Positions 37,972-50,607 of a stretch of 64,000 bases of DNA are shown in pieces. Source of the DNA: Prochlorococcus sp. AG-402-K14. GTDB lineage: Bacteria; Cyanobacteriota; Cyanobacteriia; PCC-6307; Cyanobiaceae. The position numbers and the translations under genes are program-made. Each line of letters starts with the position of its first letter. The stretch's first letter is position 1. Location of the stretch: positions 1 to 64,000 of the forward strand of contig QCIG01000006.1 of NCBI GenBank assembly GCA_003216815.1, read 5' to 3'. The notes beneath the pieces are model-generated. The model saw only the letters and a program-made list of their open reading frames with translations. It was not told the DNA's origin and made no database searches.

Positions 37972-39240
37972 TAAACTTATAAAGTTTGGTAATTTTCTTG
38001 AAAGACCAGAAAGATTTCTATTGCTTAATCCACCAATATAAATTAGAGATTTTTCTTTTTCATACAATACCCATAATTTTTGAGTAGAGATTATACTCAG
38101 AAAACTACCTATAAGTATTATGGCAAAACTGGAATAGACAATTGGAACACCTGGATCATGTTTTAAAAGTAATCCACTACTTGGAATTATATTTATAATT
38201 TTGATTAATGTATCTTTGACTTCTGCTTCCTTGTTAGGACTTAAGCTAATTAATTTCGTCCCATCATTATCATAAATTAACACTGGTCCTAGCTCATTAT
38301 TAACAGTTAATAAAATAGGATCTGTTCCATCTTTCTTTGTAGGTATTACTGTTCCCCAAACTTGTTCACCTAGCTCGGGAATTTTTTTTATTGGAATTTG
38401 TAATTTTGGGCTATTATCAATTTGAATAGTAACTGCTGCCAATGACCAATCAGCTTGATATAATGTTAGTCCTTTATATCTTAATGGATAATTAACACTG
38501 ATTTCTTTGACTTTAGAATTACCATTCTCTTCAATGATATTGACTAGCGATCGATACTGCTCCGCTCTTCCTTTTGGGTCTCTTTCAATTTGAAATTTTT
38601 GTAATTCAATAGTTAAGCCTTTTTCTTTATTTCTGTCTAATAAATCTATAGATCTACCAGGAGCAAGAAATTTTTCTATAGTCTTTCCATTCAAAGATCC
38701 ATAGGTTGCACCTATCATTAGTAAGATCATTCCAAGGTGTATTAATATTGGCCCCACTCTTCCGATTACACCTTTTCTCGCAGCTATCCTTCCATCTGTT
38801 TCTTTAATATTCCATCCCTCCTCCTTTAATTTAATTGTAAGCTTGTCTAAGCTTTTTGATGGATTGTTAGTTTTTATTGTTTGAGCAATAGAAAGCTTTG
38901 CTATTTGGCGAGGAGATTTATAATCAATCCAATTCAATGCTGATTTAAGCTTTGGAAGTTGTCGCCTAAAACTACAAACTGAAAGAGCTATACCTAGCCA
39001 AATGAGGAGGAATAAAAACCAAAAACTTGTATAGATATGATTGAATTCAAAAAGTAGTAATATGTTCCCATTTATTAATCCAAGGAATGGATTTTTATTG
39101 AAATTATCGTAATAGAATTGTTCTGATTCTTGTTGTGGAATTATAGTTCCTGCTGCACAAGAAATTGCTATTAATAATAATAGTAATATCGCAATCTTTA
39201 AGCTGGAAAGCCAATTTAAAACTTGGCTAATTTTTTTCAT
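37960..39240 (-). CDS. ccs1: cytochrome c biogenesis protein Ccs1 (ResB-like)
   Basis: [45 protein letters not shown]; next to ccdA. Confidence 0.93.
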   Translation of the reverse strand: MKKISQVLNWLSSLKIAILLLLLIAISCAAGTIIPQQESEQFYYDNFNKNPFLGLINGNILLLFEFNHIYTSFWFLFLLIWLGIALSVCSFRRQLPKLKSALNWIDYKSPRQIAKLSIAQTIKTNNPSKSLDKLTIKLKEEGWNIKETDGRIAARKGVIGRVGPILIHLGMILLMIGATYGSLNGKTIEKFLAPGRSIDLLDRNKEKGLTIELQKFQIERDPKGRAEQYRSLVNIIEENGNSKVKEISVNYPLRYKGLTLYQADWSLAAVTIQIDNSPKLQIPIKKIPELGEQVWGTVIPTKKDGTDPILLTVNNELGPVLIYDNDGTKLISLSPNKEAEVKDTLIKIINIIPSSGLLLKHDPGVPIVYSSFAIILIGSFLSIISTQKLWVLYEKEKSLIYIGGLSNRNLSGLSRKLPNFISLLNN

Positions 39241-39245
39241 CTATT

Positions 39246-39986
39246 TTATATCCAACTCGAAAGAAGGCTTAAAAAACCTACGGTTAATAAAATTACTCCA
39301 CTAATTGGTGGTACCCATTTCCCAATAGGACGTAAGGATAATAATTTTGGAATACTCGCTGCAAAAGTACCTGCAATAAATAGAGGCACAATTTGTCCAA
39401 TAGCAAAGCTTCCAAGAAAAATTGTGCCACTAATAGGGTTGCCTTGTTTCGCAACCCAGGCGAGAAGAACTGCTAGGACAGGAGTAGTACAAGGCGAGGA
39501 AGCTAATCCAAAAGCCAACCCTGCTGAAACTGGAGCTAATGCCGGAGGTACTTGATTTTTCCAAATTTCAGGGTCTGGACCAGATGGAAGTGAGAATTTT
39601 AAAAGGCCAAGAAGATTAAGACCCATAATTATTGCTAAAAAACTAATAAATATTGAAAAGAAACCTGGCAATTGACCATAAATTTTCCCTAAAAACCCAC
39701 TTAGACTTCCTAATATCACTAGTGAGACAACTATACCGCTGCAGAAACTAATAGTTTTTTGTAAGGGGTTTTGATTGTTTTTAAATCCAGCTAAATATGC
39801 AACTGTTATTGGTAAAAGTGATAATGAACAAGGGCCAAAACTAGTCAGAAGCCCGCCTGTGAAAACTATTAGAAGTGTTAGGGGGGTTGGATCACTTAGC
39901 CCATTGCTAATTAATTGTTCTCCATTCCGAGCAAAATCAGAGAAAATTAAACTTATAGAAGGAATGTTCAAAAAAAGATTTGCCAC
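39246..39986 (-). CDS. ccdA: cytochrome c biogenesis membrane protein CcdA
   Basis: GGLLTSFGPCSLSLLPITVAYLAG, GLAFGLASSPCTTPVLAVLLAW paired Cys motifs. Confidence 0.93.
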   Translation of the reverse strand: MANLFLNIPSISLIFSDFARNGEQLISNGLSDPTPLTLLIVFTGGLLTSFGPCSLSLLPITVAYLAGFKNNQNPLQKTISFCSGIVVSLVILGSLSGFLGKIYGQLPGFFSIFISFLAIIMGLNLLGLLKFSLPSGPDPEIWKNQVPPALAPVSAGLAFGLASSPCTTPVLAVLLAWVAKQGNPISGTIFLGSFAIGQIVPLFIAGTFAASIPKLLSLRPIGKWVPPISGVILLTVGFLSLLSSWI

Positions 39987-39994
39987 TCTAATTA

Positions 39995-41230
39995 CTAATT
40001 ATCTATTGAAAAGTCTATTGGACGTTTTTTAACTAATAAATCTGAAGCTTCAATAGAGGATCTGACCAATAAGGCAGCTATTAGCAAGCTTGAAATTAAT
40101 GAGTTACCCCCATAGCTAATCAAAGGGAAAGGTAGACCAGTTGTAGGCATTGCACCTGTTGAAACTGCTATGTGCATAATTGATTGGCCAACAAGAATAG
40201 TACCTGATCCAATAGCGATTAGTTTGGAATAATTATTTCTACAATTTAGAGATATTTTAAGAGTTAAATATGCAACTACAAGGAGAAATGATAAAAGTAA
40301 AATAGATCCAAAGAATCCAAATTCTTCAGCAAAAACAGCAAATATGAAATCAGTACTTCTATAGGGTAAATATTGTAATTTTTGCATTGATAGACCATAA
40401 CCTTCTCCAAATAGACCACCAGAGCCGATAGCATAAAGACTCTGAATTAATTGATACCCGCCTTCTTGTGGGTCTTTCCATGGATTAATAAATGACATCA
40501 CCCGATTTTGTTGATAAGCATTGGATAAAATACTTATTGAGCCGATAGCTAAGCCTGATAGAGCAGTATTGAAAAGATAGCGAAAATTAATACCGGATGC
40601 TAAAGCAATCATCCAAAGCAATATCCCTGTTAAGGCAGCAGTGCTTAAATTTGGCTGCTTAATAATTAATAAAATAATGGAGGCAAAAATAGTTAACCAA
40701 AAAATCTTTTTTTCTGAATTTATTCTTTCCCATTGACCAAAAATTTTTGCACTTTGTAGAATTAGAAAAGGTTTGATTAGCTCTGATGGTTGAACTTGGA
40801 TTGGGCCAATAATCAACCATCTAGTCGAACCATTAACATTACTGCCAAAAAAGTTTGTTGAAGCAATAAGAACCATTCCTATCAAAAGGCAAGGACCTGA
40901 AAGTTTAAGCCAACTTTTAAGATTGATATTAATGGCTAGGTAAAAAATGATCCAACTAGAAGCTAGCCAAATTATTTGTCTTTTTATGTAATAAGCACCC
41001 TCCCCCATCTCTCTTGTTGCTACCCACCAACTCGCTGATCCAAGTATGAAAATTCCTGCGATGCTCCAAAAGGCAATTAATCCGATTATTAAACGGCCCT
41101 CCTTTGGCCAAAAAGTCCAAGGCAATGGAAGGATCTTGTTGTTTATTAATTGACCCAAATTATCTTTTGATTCGCGAGCATTTTTTTCTTTGGGTTTAGA
41201 AACAATTCTTTTATTAGAAATATTACTCAA
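39995..41230 (-). CDS. ftsW: FtsW/RodA/SpoVE family cell-division protein
   Basis: VQPSELIKPFLIL, YRSTDFIFAVFAEEFGF, MPTTGLPFPLISYGGNSL. Confidence 0.93.
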   Translation of the reverse strand: MSNISNKRIVSKPKEKNARESKDNLGQLINNKILPLPWTFWPKEGRLIIGLIAFWSIAGIFILGSASWWVATREMGEGAYYIKRQIIWLASSWIIFYLAININLKSWLKLSGPCLLIGMVLIASTNFFGSNVNGSTRWLIIGPIQVQPSELIKPFLILQSAKIFGQWERINSEKKIFWLTIFASIILLIIKQPNLSTAALTGILLWMIALASGINFRYLFNTALSGLAIGSISILSNAYQQNRVMSFINPWKDPQEGGYQLIQSLYAIGSGGLFGEGYGLSMQKLQYLPYRSTDFIFAVFAEEFGFFGSILLLSFLLVVAYLTLKISLNCRNNYSKLIAIGSGTILVGQSIMHIAVSTGAMPTTGLPFPLISYGGNSLISSLLIAALLVRSSIEASDLLVKKRPIDFSIDN

Positions 41231-41658
41231 AGGATCTTTAGCTTATATACCATTGAGCCGCTTAATTGCCATTTTGCCAAGTCTTTAAATGTGATTAATT
41301 TACTTTTTTATGGAATTCCAGAAAATTCAATAAGTTTTTTATAAGATAAAATTTAATTATTAGATTTTAGAGACAAATTAAAAAATTATATCAATAACTA
41401 ATTCATTAATTTTATATGATTGGAATTAAATTTCCAAAAAGATTATCTATTTAAGCTAGATTTGATAAATAAAACTGTATTTAAAAACTTTTGCTCTTAT
41501 TAATAAAATAACTAAATTTCCATTCATTATTACGAAATTTTTTTTGTTTTGATGCAAGTCTCGTGATAGATTCCCCGGGCCTTTGCAGAGAGCTTAGGTG
41601 TCTTGTTTGCAAAACAACTTCTCGCTATTACTAAGGAACTCCGATAGGAGGATTTTTT

Positions 41659-42078
41659 GTGGCATCTGAGATAGTTGAAAATTGCCCAAGTCGTGATCCT
41701 CTTCTGGATATTGATTCGTTGGACTCCTCGTCCTCAGTCAAATCAGACGAATATCTTGAACTTCAAGTTAAAGTATTTCGTCTGGCATTTTTATTGACAC
41801 TTTTTTCTGTTGGCATAGCAGGTTTCTTTTGGGGAATCCAAGCTAGTGCAAGCCTATTTATTGGTGCTTTATCAGGAATTTTTTATTTTCGCTTGCTTGC
41901 TCGCGGAGTTGGAAGATTAGGTACCTCATCAAAAATCGTCGGTAAAGTCCAGTTGATAGTTCCGGTTTTATTGGTTTTGGCATCTTCTAGATTTGCTCAA
42001 CTTGATTTGATTCCGGCATTATTAGGATTTTTGCTTTATAAACCAGCGTTAATTATTCAGTTTCTATCTATGCCATAA
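41659..42078 (+). CDS. atp1: ATP synthase operon protein Atp1 (UncI-like)
   Basis: Small membrane protein first in the atp operon; GAGGATTT ribosome-binding region before GTG start. Confidence 0.85.
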   Translation: MASEIVENCPSRDPLLDIDSLDSSSSVKSDEYLELQVKVFRLAFLLTLFSVGIAGFFWGIQASASLFIGALSGIFYFRLLARGVGRLGTSSKIVGKVQLIVPVLLVLASSRFAQLDLIPALLGFLLYKPALIIQFLSMP

Positions 42079-42153
42079 GGCTTATTTAGAAATCAAATTT
42101 TTAAGTTTTGTTTGTTTGGCTTTTATTTTCTACGCAACCTAACTTCCAGATAA

Positions 42154-42879
42154 ATGGGTTCTTTGCCATTTGTTCTTCCTTTCGCCGAATTAGAGGTGGG
42201 TCAACATCTCTACTGGCAAATTGGAAATTTTAGAATTCACGGCCAAGTTTTTATGACTTCATGGCTTCTTATAGGCGCTTTGCTTGCCTTGGTGGTCATT
42301 GGGACTAAAAAAATGGAACGTGATCCAAAGGGTGTTCAGAACCTTTTGGAATTTCTTTGGGATTACATACGTGATCTTGCAAGAACGCAAATTGGTGAAA
42401 AGGTTTATAGAGATTGGATGCCTTTCATTGGAACCCTCTTCCTGTTCATTTTCGTGAGCAATTGGGGCGGAGCATTAGTTCCCTGGAAGCTGATCGAACT
42501 CCCAAGTGGTGAACTTGGCGCTCCAACAGCTGACATAAATACAACTGTTGCTTTAGCACTACTGGTATCTCTCTCATATTTCTATGCGGGGTTGAGCAAT
42601 AAAGGTTTGCGTTACTTCGAGTATTACGTTCACCCAACGCCAATTATGCTCCCATTCAAAATTGTAGAAGATTTTACAAAGCCTCTCTCTCTCTCTTTCC
42701 GTTTATTCGGAAATATTTTGGCTGATGAACTTGTTGTAGCTGTACTTGTTTTTCTAGTACCTTTAGTCCTGCCAGTTCCAGTTATGTTTTTAGGCTTGTT
42801 TACTAGTGCTATTCAGGCTTTGATTTTTGCAACTCTTGCTGCTTATTACATCGGGGAAGCAGTCGAAGAGCATCATTAA
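42154..42879 (+). CDS. atpB: ATP synthase F0 subunit a
   Basis: [27 protein letters not shown]. Confidence 0.97.
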   Translation: MGSLPFVLPFAELEVGQHLYWQIGNFRIHGQVFMTSWLLIGALLALVVIGTKKMERDPKGVQNLLEFLWDYIRDLARTQIGEKVYRDWMPFIGTLFLFIFVSNWGGALVPWKLIELPSGELGAPTADINTTVALALLVSLSYFYAGLSNKGLRYFEYYVHPTPIMLPFKIVEDFTKPLSLSFRLFGNILADELVVAVLVFLVPLVLPVPVMFLGLFTSAIQALIFATLAAYYIGEAVEEHH

Positions 42880-43044
42880 TCATAATCATTTGCTATTGAA
42901 ATCACTTTTTAGTAGCGAAAAACTTGCGTTAAGGTTTGAAATTCTTTCAGTATCGTCTCGAGAACTATGAGATTCACCCCTCGCAGGTATAAACTCCCGG
43001 TCACAACTCTTAAGCGTTTAAAAACGCTCCACATCTTTAGCTGA

Positions 43045-43296
<252 letters not shown>

Positions 43297-43420
43297 ATAT
43301 TTCAAAAAGGGGCTGAATAAATCAATCTAATTGATTAATCTCAGCCTCAATATTTGAAAATTCTTTAGCAAATTTCAATTGCCGCTATGCGGCCCGCTTA
43401 ATTTCTTGCACCATTAGCTA

Positions 43421-43882
43421 ATGCCATCTTTGTTTTTGTTTGGTGCCTCTGAGGGAGGTTTGTTTGACTTCGATGCAACTCTTCCGCTCATGGCGGTTCA
43501 AGTTGTATTACTCACTTTTATACTTAATGCTCTTTTCTTTAAGCCTGTTGGACGGGTAGTTGAAGAGAGAGAGGATTATGTAAATACAAGTCGAGCAGAA
43601 GCAAAGAAAAAAATTGCTGAGGTTGAAAGATTAGAGACTGAACTAAAAGAGCAGCTCAAGGAAGCTCGTCTTGCAGCTCAAAAAGTAATTCTTGAGGCAG
43701 AGCAGGATTCAGAGAATCTCTATAAAGAAGCTCTTGCTCTTGCTACCTCAGAGGCAAATGCTTCTAGAGAGAATGCAAGACTTGAGATTGATTCTCAAAA
43801 AAACGAAGCTCTTAAGCAACTCAAAAGCGACGCTGATAATCTTGGTGATTTGATTGTTGAAAGACTATTGGCAAAAAAATGA
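43421..43882 (+). CDS. atpG: ATP synthase F0 subunit b'
   Basis: [37 protein letters not shown]. Confidence 0.93.
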   Translation: MPSLFLFGASEGGLFDFDATLPLMAVQVVLLTFILNALFFKPVGRVVEEREDYVNTSRAEAKKKIAEVERLETELKEQLKEARLAAQKVILEAEQDSENLYKEALALATSEANASRENARLEIDSQKNEALKQLKSDADNLGDLIVERLLAKK

Positions 43883-44388
43883 CTTTATTTTTCGCTTCAG
43901 GAGGCTTTGGCCTCAATTTAAATATCTTTGAGACAAATATACTCAACTTAGCTGTTGTTATTTTTGGCCTCTATAAGTTCTTGCCAGGTTTCTTAGGGAA
44001 AATCCTTGAAAGACGAAGAACAACAATTCTTTCTGACTTGAAGGATGCAGAAGAGCGCTTATCGCAATCAAAAATAGCTCTTTCAAAAGCAAAAGAAGAG
44101 CTCGCTTCTGCTAAGCAAAAAGCAGATAAAATCAGAAATGATTGCAAATCAAGAGCAGAAGCAATTCGTTTAGAAAGCGAGAAGAAAACTGTTGAAGAGA
44201 TGGCAAGAATTAAGCAGGGTGCTGCTTCTGATCTGAATGCTGAGGCTGCAAGAGTAACATCTCAATTGCGTAAAGAAGCTGCTGAACTTGCTATTCAAAA
44301 GGCCCTGGCAATTCTTCCTAAAAAATTAGATTCAAATACTCAAGATAAATTTCTTAAAGAGTCCATTAAAAATATTGGAGGGAACTGA
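43879..44388 (+). CDS. atpF: ATP synthase F0 subunit b
   Basis: TM helix followed by long coiled coil; 4-nt overlap with b' gene. Confidence 0.93.
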   Translation: MTLFFASGGFGLNLNIFETNILNLAVVIFGLYKFLPGFLGKILERRRTTILSDLKDAEERLSQSKIALSKAKEELASAKQKADKIRNDCKSRAEAIRLESEKKTVEEMARIKQGAASDLNAEAARVTSQLRKEAAELAIQKALAILPKKLDSNTQDKFLKESIKNIGGN

Positions 44389-44936
44389 TGCCATTACTTA
44401 ATACAATTACAACTCCTTACGCTGAAGCTTTCCTTCAAGTAGCTGAAAGCCGTAATGAATTAGATGATGTTATTTCTCAAGCAAAGTCTATTTTAGAACT
44501 TTGGAATGATTCTCCTGAATTTAGTGATGCGATGTCATCTCCTGTTCTAGAGGTTAATCAAAAGAAAGCGGCTTTAGAAAAACTCTTTTCTAAAGAGGTA
44601 TCACCTTCATTCCTTAATCTTTTAAAACTCTTGGCAGATCGTCAGAGAATTGGATTATTGAATTCAGTTCTTGAAAGATTACTAGAAATCTATCGAGAGC
44701 AAAAAAATATTGCTTTAGCAACAATTACTTCAGCTTCAGCTTTAAATGAAGAACAACAATCTGAGTTGCTTAAGAAAGTACAATCTATTGCTGGTACCGA
44801 CAATTTGGAAATCGATCTCAAAGTCGACCCAGAATTGATAGGTGGCTTTGTGGTCAATGTTGGATCAAAGGTCATTGATGCCAGCATTGCAGGTCAAGTT
44901 AGACGACTTGGTCTCTCTTTGGCCAAAGTCAGCTAA
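44388..44936 (+). CDS. atpH: ATP synthase F1 subunit delta
   Basis: PYAEAFLQVAESRNELDDV, VDPELIGGFVVNVGSKVIDASIAGQVRRL. Confidence 0.93.
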   Translation: MPLLNTITTPYAEAFLQVAESRNELDDVISQAKSILELWNDSPEFSDAMSSPVLEVNQKKAALEKLFSKEVSPSFLNLLKLLADRQRIGLLNSVLERLLEIYREQKNIALATITSASALNEEQQSELLKKVQSIAGTDNLEIDLKVDPELIGGFVVNVGSKVIDASIAGQVRRLGLSLAKVS

Positions 44937-44988
44937 CTCTTTTCTGGCTTTTATCCTTTTTCCCCTTCTTTCATCTTCCCCAATTTAA

Positions 44989-46512
<1,524 letters not shown>

Positions 46513-46541
46513 ATCCAAAGCTATCTAAGAGACAATTATCT

Positions 46542-47492
46542 ATGGCTAACCTTAAGGAAATTAGAGACAGAATTGTATCTGTCAAAAATACGAGGAAGAT
46601 CACTGAGGCTATGAGACTCGTTGCTGCTGCAAAAGTGCGAAGGGCTCAGGACCAAGTGCTTCGTAGTAGACCTTTTGCTGATCGCTTAGCAAGGGTATTA
46701 GAAAACATTCAATCTAGGATGCAGTTTGAAGCTTCAGACTCTCCGTTGCTTAACAGACGTGATGTTAAGACAATTACTCTTTTAGCTGTTACTGGAGACA
46801 GAGGATTATGTGGCGGATACAATGCAAATATTATTAAACGAACTGAGAAACGTTATGCAGAATTAAAAGGTCAAGGATATAGCCCTGACTTGGTGCTAAT
46901 TGGAAAAAAAGCTATAGGTTATTTCCAGAATAGATCTAGTCTCTACAACATAAGAGCTACTTTCAAAGAATTAGAGCAAGTTCCTACTTCGGGAGATGCT
47001 GGCTCAATTACGAGTGAGGTATTAGCGGAGTTTCTTTCTGAGAGTACCGATCGAGTCGAAGTTATTTTTACTAAGTTTGTCAGTTTGGTTAGTTGTAACC
47101 CTACAATTCAAACTCTTTTACCTTTAGATCCTCAAGGTATTGCAGATTCCGAAGATGAAATTTTTAGATTAACTACTAAAGATAGTCAATTAATCATTGA
47201 GAAGGATGCTGCCCCTTCTAACGAAGAACCCAAATTGCCATCGGATATTGTTTTTGAACAAAGTCCAGACCAACTATTGAATGCTCTTCTCCCTTTGTAT
47301 TTGCAGAATCAATTATTGAGAGCATTGCAAGAGTCTGCTGCTTCAGAATTAGCGAGTAGAATGACAGCCATGAATAACGCTAGTGATAATGCCAAGGAAT
47401 TGGCGAAAACATTAACTATTGACTATAACAAAGCTAGACAAGCAGCTATTACTCAAGAGATTTTAGAAGTTGTTGGTGGATCAGCCGTTTAA
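46542..47492 (+). CDS. ATP synthase F1 subunit gamma
   Basis: [36 protein letters not shown]; extra segment around residues 200-240 typical of photosynthetic gamma. Confidence 0.97.
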   Translation: MANLKEIRDRIVSVKNTRKITEAMRLVAAAKVRRAQDQVLRSRPFADRLARVLENIQSRMQFEASDSPLLNRRDVKTITLLAVTGDRGLCGGYNANIIKRTEKRYAELKGQGYSPDLVLIGKKAIGYFQNRSSLYNIRATFKELEQVPTSGDAGSITSEVLAEFLSESTDRVEVIFTKFVSLVSCNPTIQTLLPLDPQGIADSEDEIFRLTTKDSQLIIEKDAAPSNEEPKLPSDIVFEQSPDQLLNALLPLYLQNQLLRALQESAASELASRMTAMNNASDNAKELAKTLTIDYNKARQAAITQEILEVVGGSAV

Positions 47493-47543
47493 AATCTCAT
47501 TTATCCTTTAGTTGACGAATCTAAATTATAAATTATCAATAAA

Positions 47544-47771
47544 GTGAATATTGAACTGAAAGAATTAGAGATTGAATGGCCCTCTGAAATAAGTGTTTTA
47601 GAGCTTAAGAATTATGTTTTATCTAGACTAATAAATTATGGCGAACCGATTAGGTGGGCGATTACTTCATTAACTAAGAATTCTGGAAATACAATTCAAA
47701 CAATATCTATTGAGGCTGTATTTATTCTTAATGAAGATAAGAAAAAAGATATAAATACTGAATTGAATTGA
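47544..47771 (+). CDS. uncharacterized 75-aa protein
   Basis: ORF between atp gamma and the DUF3326 gene, close spacing to both. Confidence 0.6.
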   Translation: MNIELKELEIEWPSEISVLELKNYVLSRLINYGEPIRWAITSLTKNSGNTIQTISIEAVFILNEDKKKDINTELN

Positions 47772-47778
47772 CTTTTTT

Positions 47779-48888
47779 GTGACTAACACTGAACCTTTCC
47801 CAACTTTGTTGATTATCCCTACTGGCATAGGGTGTGATATTGGTGGATACGCAGGGGATGCAATACCTACTGCAAGATTATTGGCTTCTGCTAGTGACTG
47901 TTTAATAACTCATCCAAATGTTATGAATGGTGGGTCTTTATATTGGCCTGATTCTCGTATCCAATATGTAGAAGGATATAGTTTAAATCTTTTTGCTTCT
48001 GGAGAAGTGCTTCTAAAACCAGTAAGGCAACAAAAAGTAGGTTTACTATTAGATGCAGGATTAGAACCTGATTTAAAGAAAAGGCATCTACAGGTTGCAG
48101 ATGGATGCGTAGCAAGCTTGGGGCTAGATATTGGCCCCACAATTACGACTGAAAGAGCCTTACGAATTAATCTAAGAAAAGGTTTAAGTGGCTCTAGCTG
48201 GGGAAATATAGAAGAACCAGATGTCCTTTTGAGAGGAGCTGAAACATTGAAGAAAGCTGGTGCAACAGCAATTGCTGTCGTAACTCGTTTTCCCGATGAT
48301 AGTGACGAACTAGAAACTAAACTTTATCGACAAGGCAATGGCGTTGATATTATTTCCGGGGCTGAATCTGTAATAAGTCATTTTCTTGTAAAACATTTAT
48401 TGATTCCATGTGCGCATGCGCCAGGCTTAGCACCCTTGCCAATTGATTATGATCTAGATCCTCGAACCTCTGGGGAGGAGATAGGCTATACATTTTTGCA
48501 AAGTGTTTTAGTTGGTCTTAGCCGTGCACCTGATCTGGTTTTTAAATCAGTTATGAAAAATAATGAAGATGCTTTTTCGCAAGTGAAAACCTTATTAAGC
48601 AATAGGAATTTAGGTGCTGTAGTTGTGCCACAGGGTGCATTAGGTGGAGAAGCGGTTATGTCTTGTATCGAAAGATTTATTCCTTTGATAATAGTTGAGA
48701 ACCAAGGGGTATTAAATGTAAGTTCTACAAAGATGAGATTAGATTGTTTAAGTAGTGATCAAGATAAGAATATTTTGTATGCTGATAATTATCTTGAGGC
48801 TGCAGGACTAATAACAGCTCTACGTCACGGAATTAATGTTAAGTCCCTGCGTAGACCGATTGATGGTGTAAAGGAATTGAATAATTAA
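47779..48888 (+). CDS. DUF3326 family protein
   Basis: IPTGIGCDIGGYAGDAIPTARLLASASDCLITHPNVMNGGSLYWPDSRIQYVEGYSLN. Confidence 0.8.
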   Translation: MTNTEPFPTLLIIPTGIGCDIGGYAGDAIPTARLLASASDCLITHPNVMNGGSLYWPDSRIQYVEGYSLNLFASGEVLLKPVRQQKVGLLLDAGLEPDLKKRHLQVADGCVASLGLDIGPTITTERALRINLRKGLSGSSWGNIEEPDVLLRGAETLKKAGATAIAVVTRFPDDSDELETKLYRQGNGVDIISGAESVISHFLVKHLLIPCAHAPGLAPLPIDYDLDPRTSGEEIGYTFLQSVLVGLSRAPDLVFKSVMKNNEDAFSQVKTLLSNRNLGAVVVPQGALGGEAVMSCIERFIPLIIVENQGVLNVSSTKMRLDCLSSDQDKNILYADNYLEAAGLITALRHGINVKSLRRPIDGVKELNN

Positions 48889-48906
48889 CAGGGTCAATTA
48901 AAGGAT

Positions 48907-50607
48907 TTATCCTGAGGCTATTGGCTTTTTCCATCCACTACCAAAAGCTTGATTACTTATTTTCAATAAAGGTGGTGCTTGATAACGTTTGAATTCAGCG
49001 TTTTTTAATAAATTGGCTACTTTATTGACAATATTTTTGTCAAATCCTTGCTCTATTAAAACTTCAGTTGGTAAATGCTGTTCAATTAATCCTTTTAGTA
49101 TTGGATCAAGAATGAAATAATCTGGCAAAGAGTCGCTATCTAATTGCTCTGGCCGTAATTCAGCACTGGGAGGTTTATTTCTTATTTCAGAGCTTATGAT
49201 TTCTCCTTTTTTAGGAAGAAAGAATTCATTTCTACACTTTGATGATGATTCACTATCAATCCAATTACATAATTCAAATACACTTGTTTTATAAAGATCT
49301 CCAATTACAGACAAACCCCCATTCATATCTCCGTAAAGGGTGCAATATCCAACGGCTAGTTCTGACTTGTTTCCTGTTGAAAGAAGCAAATGATTTTTTT
49401 GATTTGCTAGAGCCATTAATATTGTCCCTCTAATACGAGATTGAAGATTTTCAGCTGTGATACCAGTTGGTGTCCCCGATGCTGAGTTTGATAAAACATC
49501 ATTAAAACAATCCATTATATTTGAAATAGGAATCGTTTGATGATTTATCCCAAGTCGATTAGCTAATGTTGTTGCATCGTTTATGGATCCTAATGAACTC
49601 CATGGAGATGGCATTAGAATTGCATCAACTTTAGAGTTGCCTAGAGCCGCTACTGCAATCGTTGCTACTAGAGCTGAGTCGATCCCCCCACTTAACCCAA
49701 TAAGGACACTATTGAAATTACATTTTCTTGCATAGTCTTTAACTCCAAGAACTAAAGCTTTGAAAAGAACTTCTTGTGACTTTGGATACGTACGTGATAT
49801 GGATTGTTGTTGCTTCAGCGAAGCTATGTCACACAGAAGAACGGACTCTTTAAAGGCCGGAAGTTCTTGTCTTAACTTACCTTCTCTATTGAGAGTAAAA
49901 CTAGAACCGTCAAAAATCAGCTCATCATTAGCTCCTACTTGATTGACATAGATTACAGGGCATGAAAGACGAATAGCTGCCTTAGCTGCTATTCGTTGGC
50001 GTAATGAACTTTTTGATTGAATAAATGGCGATGCTGAAAGATTGATCAGTAAATCTAACTTTTCTTTTTCTAGAGATTGTATAGGATCTTTTCCTAAGAT
50101 TTTTTCATTTTGTAGCTTTTCCTCTACCCATATATCTTCACAAATAGTTATTCCAATTTTATAAACTTGTTTTTGAAAGTTAAAATTTAAAATACTACTA
50201 CTCTCTGCAGAACGGAAATATCGTTTCTCATCAAAAACATCATAAGTCGGAAGGAGTTGCTTCCTCGCAACGACGTTCCAATCACCTTTTCTTAAAATTA
50301 CAACTGAATTATAGAGTTTAGGAATTTGTAGGTCTTGGGTGGATTCTGCAATACCAATTAATACAGATAAGTTCTTACTAAGAGTATCTAATTTTTTACA
50401 AAGTTTATTTAGAACGTCTTTTTCTTCTTCAAAAAGGCGTGGATTAAATAATAAATCTTTTGGAGGGTAGCCGATAAGAGAAAGCTCTGGTGTTATTACT
50501 AGAGCTACATCCTTGTTTTTGATGCTTTTGCATACTTCAAATATTTTTTCTGCATTACCATCGAGATCTCCAATGATTGGATTAAGTTGAGCTAGGACTA
50601 AGTTCAT
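48907..50607 (-). CDS. nadE: glutamine-dependent NAD+ synthetase
   Basis: Nitrilase-type N-terminal domain (LSLIGYPPKDLL, ITICEDIW) and VLIGLSGGIDSALVATIAV. Confidence 0.96.
   Translation of the reverse strand: MNLVLAQLNPIIGDLDGNAEKIFEVCKSIKNKDVALVITPELSLIGYPPKDLLFNPRLFEEEKDVLNKLCKKLDTLSKNLSVLIGIAESTQDLQIPKLYNSVVILRKGDWNVVARKQLLPTYDVFDEKRYFRSAESSSILNFNFQKQVYKIGITICEDIWVEEKLQNEKILGKDPIQSLEKEKLDLLINLSASPFIQSKSSLRQRIAAKAAIRLSCPVIYVNQVGANDELIFDGSSFTLNREGKLRQELPAFKESVLLCDIASLKQQQSISRTYPKSQEVLFKALVLGVKDYARKCNFNSVLIGLSGGIDSALVATIAVAALGNSKVDAILMPSPWSSLGSINDATTLANRLGINHQTIPISNIMDCFNDVLSNSASGTPTGITAENLQSRIRGTILMALANQKNHLLLSTGNKSELAVGYCTLYGDMNGGLSVIGDLYKTSVFELCNWIDSESSSKCRNEFFLPKKGEIISSEIRNKPPSAELRPEQLDSDSLPDYFILDPILKGLIEQHLPTEVLIEQGFDKNIVNKVANLLKNAEFKRYQAPPLLKISNQAFGSGWKKPIASG

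Noticed and set aside
42683-42697. (CT)n microsatellite-like run in atpB, considered as phase-variable tract
   Set aside because: Encodes the conserved [11 protein letters not shown] motif of subunit a; the repeat follows from Leu/Ser codons and there is no sign of contingency-locus behaviour.
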